Shown: positions 7,741-16,855, numbered from the stretch's first letter. The stretch: DNA of 18,429 bases from Clostridiaceae bacterium (GCA_012522285.1 JAAYKS010000038.1:1-18429), one strand, 5' to 3'. Program-made: numbers and translations. Notes: generated by a model from the letters alone, not told the origin.

Positions 7741-8966
7741 TTTTTCTGCACACATCGGACTGGCACATCGGCCGGGCGCTTTTCGGAAAGCGTCGGTACG
7801 ATGAGCAGGAGGCGTTTCTCGACTGGCTGGCGGACACGGTGGACGTGGAAAAGGCGGACGCACTGCTGGTCGCGGGGGACATCTTCGACACCGGCACGCC
7901 GGGCAGCCGTGCCCAGGAGCTCTATTACCGGTTTCTGGTGCGCTTGTCCGCCTCGGCCTGCCGCCATGTGGTGATCATCGGGGGCAACCACGACTCCCCC
8001 TCGTTTTTGGACGCGCCCAAGCCGCTGCTGGCGGCGTTTGGTATCCACGTGGTCGGCGCGGCGTCCGAAGATCCCGCCCGGGAAGTCATCGAACTCAAAG
8101 ACGCCGAAGGCCGGACCCTTGCGGTGGTCTGCGCGGTTCCCTACCTCAGAGAGCGCGATCTCCGCACGGCGGAAGCGGGCGAAGGCACCGCCGACAAGGA
8201 CCGGAAGGCCCTGGAGGGCATCCATGCGCATTATGCCGCGGTCTTCGAAGAAGCGGTTCGGAGACGAGACGCCGCGGGTGGATCGGTGCCCCTTGTCGCG
8301 ATGGGACATTTGTTTGCCGCGGGCGGGGAGGTTTCGGAAGGAGACGGCGTCCGGGAATTGTACATCGGGTCTCTGGCGCGGGTAGGGACCGACTTGTTTC
8401 CCCGGGAGGTCGATTACGTCGCGCTCGGGCATCTCCATGTGCCGCAATGTCTGCGCGGGACGGAGCACATGCGGTACAGCGGCTCGCCGATCCCGATGGG
8501 GTTCGGAGAAGCCGGACAAAGCAAAAGCATCGTCCGGATCCGGTTTGACGGGCGATCTCCGGACATCACTCTGCTGCCGGTTCCTTCCACACGCACGTTG
8601 GCTCGCTACGAGGGGACGCTGGAACAGGTTGGCATCCAAATGAGAACGGCCGGCGGAAACGGGCGGTCGATCTGGGCAGAGGTGGAATACGACGGGCCTG
8701 AATCCCCTGCGGTCGTGCGGGACGTTCTGGAGACAATGGCGGAAGAAACCGGGGTGGAAATCCTGCGGATCCGAAGCCGTGCCCTGATGGCGCGAACCCT
8801 CGCGGCACAAGCCTCCGAGGAGTCGCTGGACGACTTGTCTCCCTCGGAGGTGTTCGACCGCTGCCTGCTCGAACACGAGGTCCCCCCGGATTGGGCGGAA
8901 CCGCTGCGCGACATGTTCCGCGAAGTCATGCGGGAACTGGTGGAGCGGGATCCGCAGGACGACTGA
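7737..8966 (+). CDS. sbcD: SbcD, Mre11-type nuclease subunit of SbcCD
   Basis: SbcD is the Mn-dependent phosphoesterase subunit of the SbcCD complex, which opens and degrades DNA hairpins and processes blocked double-strand ends. The 409-residue length is typical. Calcineurin-type motifs appear in order: HTSDWHIG (D8, H10), AGDIFDTG (D48), GGNHDSP (N84, H85), MGHLF (H191) and LGHLHVPQ (H232, H234), followed by YSGSPIPMGFGE. The C-terminal part (after about residue 290) is the capping and SbcC-binding region. The start is GTG at 7737, overlapping the aldolase stop as GTGA; HTSDWH immediately follows, leaving no room for a later start. sbcC begins 18 bases after its stop, the standard arrangement. 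Confidence 0.95.
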   Translation: MIFLHTSDWHIGRALFGKRRYDEQEAFLDWLADTVDVEKADALLVAGDIFDTGTPGSRAQELYYRFLVRLSASACRHVVIIGGNHDSPSFLDAPKPLLAAFGIHVVGAASEDPAREVIELKDAEGRTLAVVCAVPYLRERDLRTAEAGEGTADKDRKALEGIHAHYAAVFEEAVRRRDAAGGSVPLVAMGHLFAAGGEVSEGDGVRELYIGSLARVGTDLFPREVDYVALGHLHVPQCLRGTEHMRYSGSPIPMGFGEAGQSKSIVRIRFDGRSPDITLLPVPSTRTLARYEGTLEQVGIQMRTAGGNGRSIWAEVEYDGPESPAVVRDVLETMAEETGVEILRIRSRALMARTLAAQASEESLDDLSPSEVFDRCLLEHEVPPDWAEPLRDMFREVMRELVERDPQDD

Positions 8967-8984
8967 CAGGCGCGGAGGGAGCAG

Positions 8985-11900
8985 ATGAAAATTTTACGGA
9001 TCCGGTTCAAGAACCTCAATTCCCTCGCCGGGGAATGGGAGATCGATCTGACCGATCCGATCTATGTGCAAAACGGGATCTTTGCGATCACCGGCCCGAC
9101 CGGTGCGGGCAAATCCACGCTGCTCGACGCGATTTGTCTTGCGCTGTATGGACGCACTCCCCGGCTGGATCGGATCTCCAAGAGCTCCAACGAAATCATG
9201 TCGCGCCACACTGGCGAATGCTGGGCGGAAGTGACGTTCGAGACCCAGACCGGGCGGTATTTGTGCCGCTGGAGTCAGCGACGGGCCCGACTCCAGCCCG
9301 GGGGCGAGCTCCAGCAGCCGGCGCAGGAAATCAGCCGCGCGGACACGGGCGAGATCCTGTCCGGGAGGATCAGGGAGACCGCCGGCATCATCGAAGAGAT
9401 CACCGGTATGGATTTTGACCGGTTCACCCGTTCGATGCTGCTTGCGCAAGGCGGATTTGCCGCATTTCTGCAGGCAGGTGCTGACGCCAGAGCCCCGATT
9501 CTGGAACAAATCACGGGAACCGGCATTTACAGCACCATCTCGCGCCAGGTCCATGACCGCCTGGGGCGGGAGAGGACACAACTTGCCGCGCTGGAAGCGG
9601 AGAAAGCGTCTTTGCAGATGCTCACTCCGGAGGAAGAAGAAACGCTCGCCGCGCGGCAGGTGTCGATCCTGCAGGAAGCGGCGGGACTCCGAAACAAAAT
9701 CGCGAAATTGCGCGAGGTCGCTGCCTGGAGGGAGCACCTGGATCGGTTGCTCGTCCAGCAGATCGAAGTCGATGAAGCGCGGCAAGTTCTCGATCGGGAA
9801 CGGGCGGCTTTTGATCCGGAGCAGACAAGGCTGGATCTGGCGACGCGCGCCGCGCGCGTCGACCCGGCCCATCTACGCCTCGCGTCTTTACAGCAGGACC
9901 AGCACGAAGAGACCAATCGCCTGGAGCAGTTGACCCATGAGCAGCCACAGCGGGAAAAGGAAGCTGTCTTTGCGCGGAACGCTTTGACAGAGGCAGAGGA
10001 AGCACTGTCTGCACTGCGGGCGGGGCAACAAGACGCCATTCCGGCACTGCGTGCGATCCGGGACCTGGATCAACAGTTGAAAGAGCGGGAAGCGCGCGAG
10101 CAGGCTGCCGCAGAAGAGGAAAAGGCAAAGGAAAGCACGGTCGGAGATCTGCGTGCACAGAGTGAAGCGTTGGAGAACACCTCCCGTCGGCTGGAGGAAG
10201 AGCGGGCGAAACTGGAAGAAGAGATCATCCGGCGCGGAGAAGACGAACAGTTGCATGACCGGCTGCCCGGTATCCGGCAGCGCTGTGAGCTCTATAGGAA
10301 AGCGCATCGTGCGCTGGCGGATTGTGCAGACCGGCTGGACAAGGCTCGAGATCGCCAAAACGCGGCAGCGCAACGGCTGTCCGCACTGGTAGACGAAGAA
10401 AAGGAAAGACAAGGCGAGCTGTCTTCCATTCGGGAACAGATCGGGGCATTGTCGACAGAGCGGGCGGGGCTACTGGGAGGCCGGACTGTTGTCCAGTGCC
10501 GAGAAGAAAGAATGGTGCTGTCGGGACGGCAAACCCGCCTGGATCAGGCAAAACGCCGGGCGGACTTGCAGCGGGCTGCACGGGAGCGGATCGCCAGGTG
10601 GGAAGCCGACAGACAGAAGATTGCATGCGATATCGAACAGGCGCAGCGGGAGGTGCGTGAATCCGATCTGCGGATCGGACAGCTCGATGCCCGGATCGGT
10701 ATGCTGCAGTCGCAACGCGAGTTGAACCGCGTTCAACTTCTCTACGCACAAGCAAGACGTACACTCGCCGAGGGAACGCCCTGCCCGGTCTGTGGTTCGA
10801 CCTCCCACCCGTTCCACGACACAGAGATCGTGCCGGACCCGGATGTACAGGATACCGCCGATCTGCCGGAGGAGGAAAAAGCAGCAGAACAGGAGCGGAT
10901 CCAGGCGCAGAACACGCAGGTCGCCGCCCGGATCCGGCTGGCTTCCCTGGAAAAGAGTCTGGAAGGGCTGGACGGTCAACTGTCTGAAAAACGGCGGGAA
11001 GCGGGCTCGCTGGAATCCGAACTGGCATCGGATCGGGAAGCGCTGGCAAGCGTACACGGCGCAAGACTGGATGCGGCAGTACCCCCCGAACAATGGATTG
11101 CCGAGCGGGAGTCCGCTCTTGGCATCCTGGTCGCGGAGAACGCATCTCTCCTCGGGTCGCTCGACCGGCTGGAAGAAGCACTGGAGAATGCACGGACATC
11201 ACTCGGAAAACAGGAAGCACAGTCTTCCGATCAGGAGAGGGATGGGCAGATCATACGTGACGAAGCCTCCAAAACAATAGCGGAAACAGAGCGGCTGCAG
11301 ACCGAGCGGGACGGATATATAAAGATATACGACGCCCGCCTGCAAGAGATCCAGGAAGAGCTTGCCCCCTATAGCGTTGAAACGCCGACCACAGATGCGA
11401 TCCCGGATTTGCTGCGCGTGCTGGACGAGCGCGCCGGCCGCGCCCGGGCACGCGGCACCCGGATGGCGGAACTTCTCAAGGAAGCCAACGAGCTGTCAGA
11501 GCAGCGCGTGACTGTGCTGGAGCGGAAACGTCAGGCCGAGGCGTCATTGGAGGAGGCGCGCCGCAGGCGTGCGGTTCTCCAGAAAGAGAGAGAGAATCTC
11601 CGGGCGGATCGAACCACACGGTATGGAGCACGCGACCCGGATCAGGAAGAGAAGGCACTGTCCGATTCTCTGCGAACGGCAGAGCAAGCGCTCTCGGCAT
11701 TGCGAGAGACGAGCGAACGCGCGGAATCGGACTTTCGCGCGCACGCAGTCCGGATCGATGCGTTGCAGAACTCGCTGGTCGCCCGCGCTGGGCGCATCCA
11801 GAAGGCAGAGATGGAATTTGCGAACGCGTTGGCTGGAGAAGGATTCGCGGACGAGGAGGGATTCCGGGTCGCATGCCTGACCGGACCCGAACGCGCTGCG

Positions 11901-12710
11901 TTGCAAGCCGCGTCTGACGACCTGGAGAAGAGGCATACCGGGCTGTTGGCCAGAGGCGGAGCGCTCACGCGTCAAATCGAACAGGAGGAAGCGCGTGCGC
12001 TGACAACCCAACCCGTAGTGGTGTTGCGGGAAGAAACGCAGGAACATGAACAGCGTCTTTCCGTATTGGACGAAGAGACAGGTGCACTCCGGCAGCAACT
12101 TTCCGCACATGAGGAGGCGGTGCGGCGACACGGGTTGCTGGCACAACGCATCGCTTCGCAAGACGGTATCTGCAGGAACTGGGAACGGCTGCACGGCTTG
12201 ATCGGTTCCGCGGACGGCAAAAAATTCCGCAATTTCGCGCAAGGTGTCACGTTCGATCTCCTGATCGGACACGCCAATCACCAGCTCAGCCGGTTGAGCG
12301 ACCGGTATCTGCTGGTGCGCGACCCGGACGCACCGCTGGAGCTCGCGGTGATCGACAACGACCAGGCCGGGGACATCCGCTCCACCCGCAATCTTTCGGG
12401 CGGAGAGAGTTTTCTGGTCAGTCTTTCCCTCGCTCTGGGGCTGTCACGCATGTCCAGCCGAAAAGTCCGCGTAGATTCGCTGTTTCTGGACGAGGGGTTC
12501 GGCACATTGGACGACGATACCCTGGAATCCGCTCTGGAAACCCTTGCCGGTCTGCGTCAGGAAGGCAAACTGATCGGGCTGATCTCCCATGTTCCCGCGA
12601 TCCGGGAACGCATACCGGCCAAAATCCAGGTGATCCCCACGGCAGGGGGAAGAAGCAGGCTGGTCGGTCCGGGATGTGTCGATTGTTCAAGCCGGGCTGT
12701 TTCGATATAG
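8985..12710 (+). CDS. sbcC: SbcC, Rad50-type SMC ATPase subunit of SbcCD
   Basis: SbcC is the ATPase that holds and regulates the SbcD nuclease. The 1241 residues show the split SMC layout: N-terminal Walker A GPTGAGKST (37-45), a long heptad-rich coiled coil (about 190-590), a zinc hook CPVC (C600, C603), the return coiled coil (about 640-1090), then the ABC signature LSGGESF (from L1137) and Walker B FLDEGFGTLDD (D1169, E1170). The hook lies near the middle of the coil as expected for dimer bridging by zinc. The ATG follows GGAGG at 8974-8978. The length is somewhat above E. coli SbcC (about 1050), mostly through longer coils. The stop is 58 bases before the ATPase gene, with no terminator between. 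Confidence 0.95.
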   Translation: MKILRIRFKNLNSLAGEWEIDLTDPIYVQNGIFAITGPTGAGKSTLLDAICLALYGRTPRLDRISKSSNEIMSRHTGECWAEVTFETQTGRYLCRWSQRRARLQPGGELQQPAQEISRADTGEILSGRIRETAGIIEEITGMDFDRFTRSMLLAQGGFAAFLQAGADARAPILEQITGTGIYSTISRQVHDRLGRERTQLAALEAEKASLQMLTPEEEETLAARQVSILQEAAGLRNKIAKLREVAAWREHLDRLLVQQIEVDEARQVLDRERAAFDPEQTRLDLATRAARVDPAHLRLASLQQDQHEETNRLEQLTHEQPQREKEAVFARNALTEAEEALSALRAGQQDAIPALRAIRDLDQQLKEREAREQAAAEEEKAKESTVGDLRAQSEALENTSRRLEEERAKLEEEIIRRGEDEQLHDRLPGIRQRCELYRKAHRALADCADRLDKARDRQNAAAQRLSALVDEEKERQGELSSIREQIGALSTERAGLLGGRTVVQCREERMVLSGRQTRLDQAKRRADLQRAARERIARWEADRQKIACDIEQAQREVRESDLRIGQLDARIGMLQSQRELNRVQLLYAQARRTLAEGTPCPVCGSTSHPFHDTEIVPDPDVQDTADLPEEEKAAEQERIQAQNTQVAARIRLASLEKSLEGLDGQLSEKRREAGSLESELASDREALASVHGARLDAAVPPEQWIAERESALGILVAENASLLGSLDRLEEALENARTSLGKQEAQSSDQERDGQIIRDEASKTIAETERLQTERDGYIKIYDARLQEIQEELAPYSVETPTTDAIPDLLRVLDERAGRARARGTRMAELLKEANELSEQRVTVLERKRQAEASLEEARRRRAVLQKERENLRADRTTRYGARDPDQEEKALSDSLRTAEQALSALRETSERAESDFRAHAVRIDALQNSLVARAGRIQKAEMEFANALAGEGFADEEGFRVACLTGPERAALQAASDDLEKRHTGLLARGGALTRQIEQEEARALTTQPVVVLREETQEHEQRLSVLDEETGALRQQLSAHEEAVRRHGLLAQRIASQDGICRNWERLHGLIGSADGKKFRNFAQGVTFDLLIGHANHQLSRLSDRYLLVRDPDAPLELAVIDNDQAGDIRSTRNLSGGESFLVSLSLALGLSRMSSRKVRVDSLFLDEGFGTLDDDTLESALETLAGLRQEGKLIGLISHVPAIRERIPAKIQVIPTAGGRSRLVGPGCVDCSSRAVSI

Positions 12711-12768
12711 TGAGAGAGAGCACCATCAGACGGACAGATTCCGCCAAAGATCCCAAGGGAGATTTCAA

Positions 12769-15252
12769 ATGGAAGATTTTGAAAAACTAGGCGCGTTTTA
12801 TCTGGGCAGACCTTACGATCTTGCGTCTGGTAAGCCCGGAGAAGGCAGTCTGTTGTATGACGCCAAAGATCTGACGACACACGGTATGTGTGTCGGAATG
12901 ACCGGATCCGGCAAGACCGGTCTGTGTATCGCGATGCTCGAAGAAGCCGCGATCGACGGCATTCCCGCGATTGTGATCGATCCCAAGGGGGATATGGCGA
13001 ACCTGTTGCTGTCTTTCCCGGACCTGTTGTCATCGGATTTCCAGCCGTGGGTGGACGAAGGAGAAGCCCGGCGCAAAGAAATCAGTACGGAAGAGTACGC
13101 CGGACAGCAAGCTGCCAAGTGGAAAGAGGGGCTCGCGGATTGGGGGCAGGACGGCGACCGCATCCGCAAGATGCAGGAGCGCGTCGACTTTGCCCTTTAT
13201 ACGCCGGGCAGCACAGCCGCCCGCCCGATCTCGATCCTCCGATCGTTTTCCTCTCCACCTAACGAAATCCGGGAAGATCCCGAGATGCTACGGGAACAAG
13301 CGGCCGGTACCGCGGCCAGTCTGCTGGGACTGGTGGGGGAAAACACCGACCCGGTGCAAAGTCGTGCGCATATCCTGCTGACCAAGTTGCTATTGGACCG
13401 GTGGGCCGAAGGGGGAGATCTGGATCTCGCGGGTGTGATCCGTTTGATCCAACAGCCGCCGTTCAAACAGGTCGGCGTCATGGATCTCGAGTCATTCTAT
13501 CCTTCCTCGGACCGGTTTTCGCTGGCCATCAAAATGAACAACCTCCTGGCGTCTCCCACCTTCGCGGCCTGGATGGAGGGCGAGCCGCTGGATGTCGGCA
13601 GGATGCTGCATACCGCCGACGGGCGACCCCGGATCACGATTCTGTCGATCGCGCATTTGGGCGACGCGGAACGGATGTTTTTTGTTTCACTGCTGCTCAA
13701 CCAGGTGGTCTCCTGGATGCGGACGCAAACCGGAACCAACAGCTTGCGTGCCATCCTGTACATGGATGAAATTCACGGATTTTTCCCGCCGGTCGCCAAT
13801 CCGCCTTCGAAACCGCCGATGCTGACGCTGCTCCGACAGGCCCGTGCCTTCGGACTGGGGGTCATGCTGACCACGCAGAATCCCGTCGACCTGGACTACA
13901 AAGGACTGTCCAACACGGGCACCTGGTTTATCGGCCGTCTCCAGACCGAGCGGGACAAAGCGCGTGTGCTGGAAGGGCTGGAAGGGGCGAGTCTCGCGCA
14001 AGGGGCCGCGTTCGACCGTTCCCGCACCGAACGCATTCTTGCCGGGCTGGGCAGCCGAGTGTTTTTGATGCACAACGTCCACGACGACGAACCCACCATA
14101 TTTGAAACCCGGTGGTGTATGTCCTATCTTCGTGGACCTCTGACCCGGACGGATTTCGCCCGTCTCCGGGACATCCGTCCCGAAGCGTTTGCCTCCTCCA
14201 GCGAGACCGCCCCCGTCAGGCAGGAACAGGAGACAAAGCAGGTTGTCGCGCCATCTGCGGAACCGACTGCTGTGCCGACGGCTGTGGTCAGTGACGTGCC
14301 CCCTGCCGTCGCCGTCGTACCGTCGGGAATCCATCAGGTTTATTTTCCGGTGCGCGGTCGGATGGACGGTGGCTCGATGCTCTATCGCCCGGCCCTGTTG
14401 GGAATCGCAAGCATCGGGTTTCGGGACAGCCGGTCGGGAATACAGGCCTCCAACGATCTGGTCGCGATGACGCTGCTCGCCGACGGGCTGCTGCCCGCGG
14501 ATTGGGAAGCTGCGCAGATCCTGGATCTGACAGTGGAAGACCTGGATTCGTCCGCCCGGGAGGGCATCCCGTTTGCGCCGCTTCCTTCCGCGGCTTCACA
14601 GATGAAAAATTACACCGGCTGGTCCCGGGACTTCGAAGACTGGATCTATCGGACCCAGTCGCTGGACCTCTATGAAGCGCCGCTGGTGAAAGAAGTGTCC
14701 CAGCCGGACGAAACAGAAGGGGACTTCCGGATCCGCATCCGGCTCAAGGCAAGAGAACGCAAAGATGCCGAAACCGAAGCGCTCCGCAAGAAATATGCCG
14801 CCAAGGTGACGTCGCTGGAAGAGCGCATCCGCAAAGCGGAACAGGCGGTCGACCGCGAAAAGGACCAGGCCAAGCAACAGAAAATGCAGACCGCCATTTC
14901 ATTTGGAGCGACCTTGCTCAGTTCGTTTCTCGGAAAGAAGAAAGTGTCCGCCTCTTCGGTCGGCAAAGCGACCACGGCCATCCGGGGTGCCAGCCGTGCG
15001 CTCAAGGAAAGCGGGGATGTCGCGCGGTCCAAAGAGACCGTGGAGTCCCTCAATGCACAGCTTGAGAAACTCGAAGAGGAGTTTCGCGCCGACACCGAAT
15101 CGCTCGCGACTCGCTTTGATCCGGATCAGCAGGCCCTGGAAACCGTGTCGCTGCGTCCCCTCAAGCAAAACATCCAGATCCGCGTGATGACACTTGCCTG
15201 GTTGCCATGCAAGGTGGACGCCGGCGGGATCGAAACGCCCGCATGGGTATAG
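12769..15252 (+). CDS. Large HerA/FtsK-like P-loop ATPase with C-terminal coiled coil
   Basis: The 827-residue protein has a HerA-FtsK-superfamily ATPase core: Walker A GMTGSGKTG (43-51, K49), IDPKGDMANLL just after (a DPKGD element typical of HerA/VirB4-like proteins), Walker B LYMDEIHGFFPP (D333, E334), and LTTQNPVDLDYKGLSNTGTW, resembling the sensor and arginine region of that group. The P-loop is so close to the start that a full N-terminal HAS barrel is absent. A Pro/Ala/Val-rich linker (about 475-522) leads to an alpha/beta region and then a charged coiled coil (about 658-785) interrupted by a Gly/Ser/Ala-rich stretch (AISFGATLLSSFLG). The start is set by AAGGGAGA (12755-12762); the in-frame ATG at 12676 lies inside sbcC. 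DNA translocation next to SbcCD is plausible but inferred from family and position only. I do not recognise a characterised homologue. Confidence 0.85.
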   Translation: MEDFEKLGAFYLGRPYDLASGKPGEGSLLYDAKDLTTHGMCVGMTGSGKTGLCIAMLEEAAIDGIPAIVIDPKGDMANLLLSFPDLLSSDFQPWVDEGEARRKEISTEEYAGQQAAKWKEGLADWGQDGDRIRKMQERVDFALYTPGSTAARPISILRSFSSPPNEIREDPEMLREQAAGTAASLLGLVGENTDPVQSRAHILLTKLLLDRWAEGGDLDLAGVIRLIQQPPFKQVGVMDLESFYPSSDRFSLAIKMNNLLASPTFAAWMEGEPLDVGRMLHTADGRPRITILSIAHLGDAERMFFVSLLLNQVVSWMRTQTGTNSLRAILYMDEIHGFFPPVANPPSKPPMLTLLRQARAFGLGVMLTTQNPVDLDYKGLSNTGTWFIGRLQTERDKARVLEGLEGASLAQGAAFDRSRTERILAGLGSRVFLMHNVHDDEPTIFETRWCMSYLRGPLTRTDFARLRDIRPEAFASSSETAPVRQEQETKQVVAPSAEPTAVPTAVVSDVPPAVAVVPSGIHQVYFPVRGRMDGGSMLYRPALLGIASIGFRDSRSGIQASNDLVAMTLLADGLLPADWEAAQILDLTVEDLDSSAREGIPFAPLPSAASQMKNYTGWSRDFEDWIYRTQSLDLYEAPLVKEVSQPDETEGDFRIRIRLKARERKDAETEALRKKYAAKVTSLEERIRKAEQAVDREKDQAKQQKMQTAISFGATLLSSFLGKKKVSASSVGKATTAIRGASRALKESGDVARSKETVESLNAQLEKLEEEFRADTESLATRFDPDQQALETVSLRPLKQNIQIRVMTLAWLPCKVDAGGIETPAWV

Positions 15253-15256
15253 CCAA

Positions 15257-15598
15257 ATGAACATCCAGATCTTCGGAAAAGCGAAATGCTTCGACACCAA
15301 AAAAGCCGAACGCTATTTCAAGGAACGCAAAATTCCCTACCAGTATGTGGACTTGTCCCGCTACGGCATGAGTCCGGGCGTATTCCGGAAGGTTGCGCAG
15401 GCGCTGGGCGGCTGGGAGAACCTGTTGGATCCGCAGGGCAAGGACGACGTTTCCATGTTGATCCGCCATCTGGCCGATCCCGCAGCCGCTTCGGACAAAC
15501 TGCTCGAACACCCCGACCGCATGCGGACTCCGGTGGTCCGGAACGGAAACGAAGCCACGGTGGGATACTGCCCCGATCGCTGGAAAACCTGGGAGTAG
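15257..15598 (+). CDS. ArsC-like (arsenate reductase/Spx-type) thioredoxin-fold protein
   Basis: The 113-residue protein has the ArsC/Spx fold signature: IQIFGKAKCFDTKKAERYF with a single active-site Cys (C11, no CxxC), followed by IPYQYVDLS and, near the end, RTPVVRNGNEATVGY, the cis-Pro loop of the family. Clostridial relatives exist in which this active-site position is selenocysteine; here the codon is TGC. A second Cys (C105, GYCPDRW) might serve as a resolving thiol. Arsenate reduction is not supported by context, as no ars genes are seen. The gene begins four bases after the ATPase stop and has a poor ribosome site, so its translation is probably coupled to the upstream gene. It is the last gene of the unit; the convergent chr pair ends 40 bases further on. 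Confidence 0.85.
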   Translation: MNIQIFGKAKCFDTKKAERYFKERKIPYQYVDLSRYGMSPGVFRKVAQALGGWENLLDPQGKDDVSMLIRHLADPAAASDKLLEHPDRMRTPVVRNGNEATVGYCPDRWKTWE

Positions 15599-15638
15599 GT
15601 AGCGGCGCTTGTAAAATCCAACGCGTTCCAGTCGGGAG

Positions 15639-16211
15639 CTACAGCACCCACTGGTAGAGGATCAAGCCCGCCAGTCCGGCCCCGCCCATCAGGGGCAGCA
15701 GTTTGACCTTAAACCGCCGGAGCAGGAACAGCGCCAGGACAAAGATGCCCACGGCCGCGAGGTCAAGGTCGGACAAGCGGGGAAGACGGAATCCTGCGGG
15801 TAACAGCACAAACAGCGCGGTCGCCACGATCGAGATCGAGGCGGCTGCGATCATGGCCGCGACCGCGGGCCGCAGTCCGCGCAGGATGCTTTGCATGAAG
15901 TGCAGATCCCGATATTTGAAAAAATAGCGTGCGAGGATCAGCACGATGATACAGGAGGGTGTGATGCAACCGGCTGTCGCGACGATGCCTCCCGCGATGC
16001 CGGCGATCCGCACCCCGACAAAGGTGGCTGCGTTCAACGCAATCGGCCCGGGGGTCATCTGGGAGATCGCGACGATGTCGGTGAATTCCTGTAGCGAGAT
16101 CCAGGCGGCCGCATCCACCAGATGTTGCCGGATCAGCGGCAACACTGCATACCCGCCGCCGAAACTGAACAATCCGATCTGGAAAAAGCGCCAAAAGAGC
16201 TCCAGCAGCAT
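15639..16211 (-). CDS. Chromate transporter (CHR family), second half-size subunit
   Basis: This 190-residue membrane protein is one half of a two-gene CHR-family transporter. It shows the family motifs LFSFGGGYAVLPLI near the N-terminus and QMTPGPIALNAATFVG (GPxAxN motif) in the first half, with about five or six hydrophobic segments. CHR proteins export chromate in some bacteria, often in exchange for sulfate, but many half-size pairs have no proven substrate. The ATG at 16211 is used; longer in-frame starts only read into the neighbouring gene. The ATG overlaps the stop of the upstream partner (TGATG) and a GGAGGA ribosome site lies just before it, so the two are made together and probably form a heterodimer. 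Confidence 0.9.
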   Translation of the reverse strand: MLLELFWRFFQIGLFSFGGGYAVLPLIRQHLVDAAAWISLQEFTDIVAISQMTPGPIALNAATFVGVRIAGIAGGIVATAGCITPSCIIVLILARYFFKYRDLHFMQSILRGLRPAVAAMIAAASISIVATALFVLLPAGFRLPRLSDLDLAAVGIFVLALFLLRRFKVKLLPLMGGAGLAGLILYQWVL

Positions 16212-16810
16212 CACGCGTCCTCCTCTTTGTTGTTGTCCTTCTCCAGCCGCACTTTTTTGCGCTGCTGGATGCGCGTTGCGATCCAGCCAACAAGACCGCT
16301 GCCCAACAGGATCAGCGCCACCGGGGCTTCCGTGAAGAATGACAGGACAAACGCGATCCCCAGGATCACGGCGGGGAACAGCCGTTCGGTCTTGAATGCG
16401 GTCTTGACGATTCCGATGACCGCGTCGACCATCACAGCCGCCACCGCCGCGCGGATGCCGCGCAGGACGGCGTCGATCCACACACTCTCCCGGAATTGGG
16501 CGTAAAAATAGGCAATGGACGAAAGCAGGATCAGGGGAGGGAGGACCGTCCCCAGAATGGTCACCGCAGCTCCGGGGAGACCCGCCATCCGATAACCGAC
16601 CAGCAGAGAGGCGTTGACGGCGATCGGCCCCGGTGCCGACTGCGCGACCGCCGTAATGTCGATCATTTCATCTTCGTCAATCCAGTGATACTCTTCGACA
16701 AAACGCCTGCGCATCAGAGGCACGATGACATATCCGCCCCCGACCGTGAACGCGCTTAAGGTAAAGGTCGAAAGAAACAATTTGAAATAGAAAGCCGCGT
16801 TTTTTTTCAT
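16211..16810 (-). CDS. Chromate transporter (CHR family), first half-size subunit
   Basis: This 199-residue protein is the first gene of the short-chain CHR pair. Signatures are AFTVGGGYVIVPLM and QSAPGPIAVNASLLVG, the same two motifs as its partner, with hydrophobic segments through residue about 182 and a basic tail (RIQQRKKVRLEKDNNK) likely in the cytosol. In two-gene CHR systems the halves are thought to insert in opposite orientations. The ATG has GGAG seven bases upstream. An extended -10 element lies about 46 bases upstream on the same strand. Its partner starts at the overlapping stop. The substrate is inferred from family only; no chromate resistance genes are nearby. Confidence 0.9.
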   Translation of the reverse strand: MKKNAAFYFKLFLSTFTLSAFTVGGGYVIVPLMRRRFVEEYHWIDEDEMIDITAVAQSAPGPIAVNASLLVGYRMAGLPGAAVTILGTVLPPLILLSSIAYFYAQFRESVWIDAVLRGIRAAVAAVMVDAVIGIVKTAFKTERLFPAVILGIAFVLSFFTEAPVALILLGSGLVGWIATRIQQRKKVRLEKDNNKEEDA

Positions 16811-16855
16811 CTGCAGACTCCGGTTTTCTTTGTTTTGGCCGCTGGCCGCCCCGCT

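Noticed and set aside
7419..8876. Minus-strand open frame of 485 codons opposite the aldolase and sbcD
   Set aside because: It is the complement of two well-supported genes with all motifs on the plus strand; the translation is rich in Arg, Pro and His with no recognisable domain, as expected of antisense frames in GC-rich DNA.
12676..12768. Upstream in-frame start for the large ATPase
   Set aside because: It would overlap sbcC and place a good ribosome site (12755-12762) inside the gene; the added residues look like sbcC sequence in another frame.
15599..15638. Search for a bidirectional terminator between the convergent ArsC-like and chr genes
   Set aside because: Only a 5-base GTAGC/GCTAC pairing with a long loop is visible; there is no T tract on either strand.
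16212..16481. Longer N-terminus for the second chr gene
   Set aside because: The extra residues are Arg/Gly-rich and overlap the first chr gene; the ATG at 16211 with GGAGGA upstream and TGATG overlap is the normal layout.
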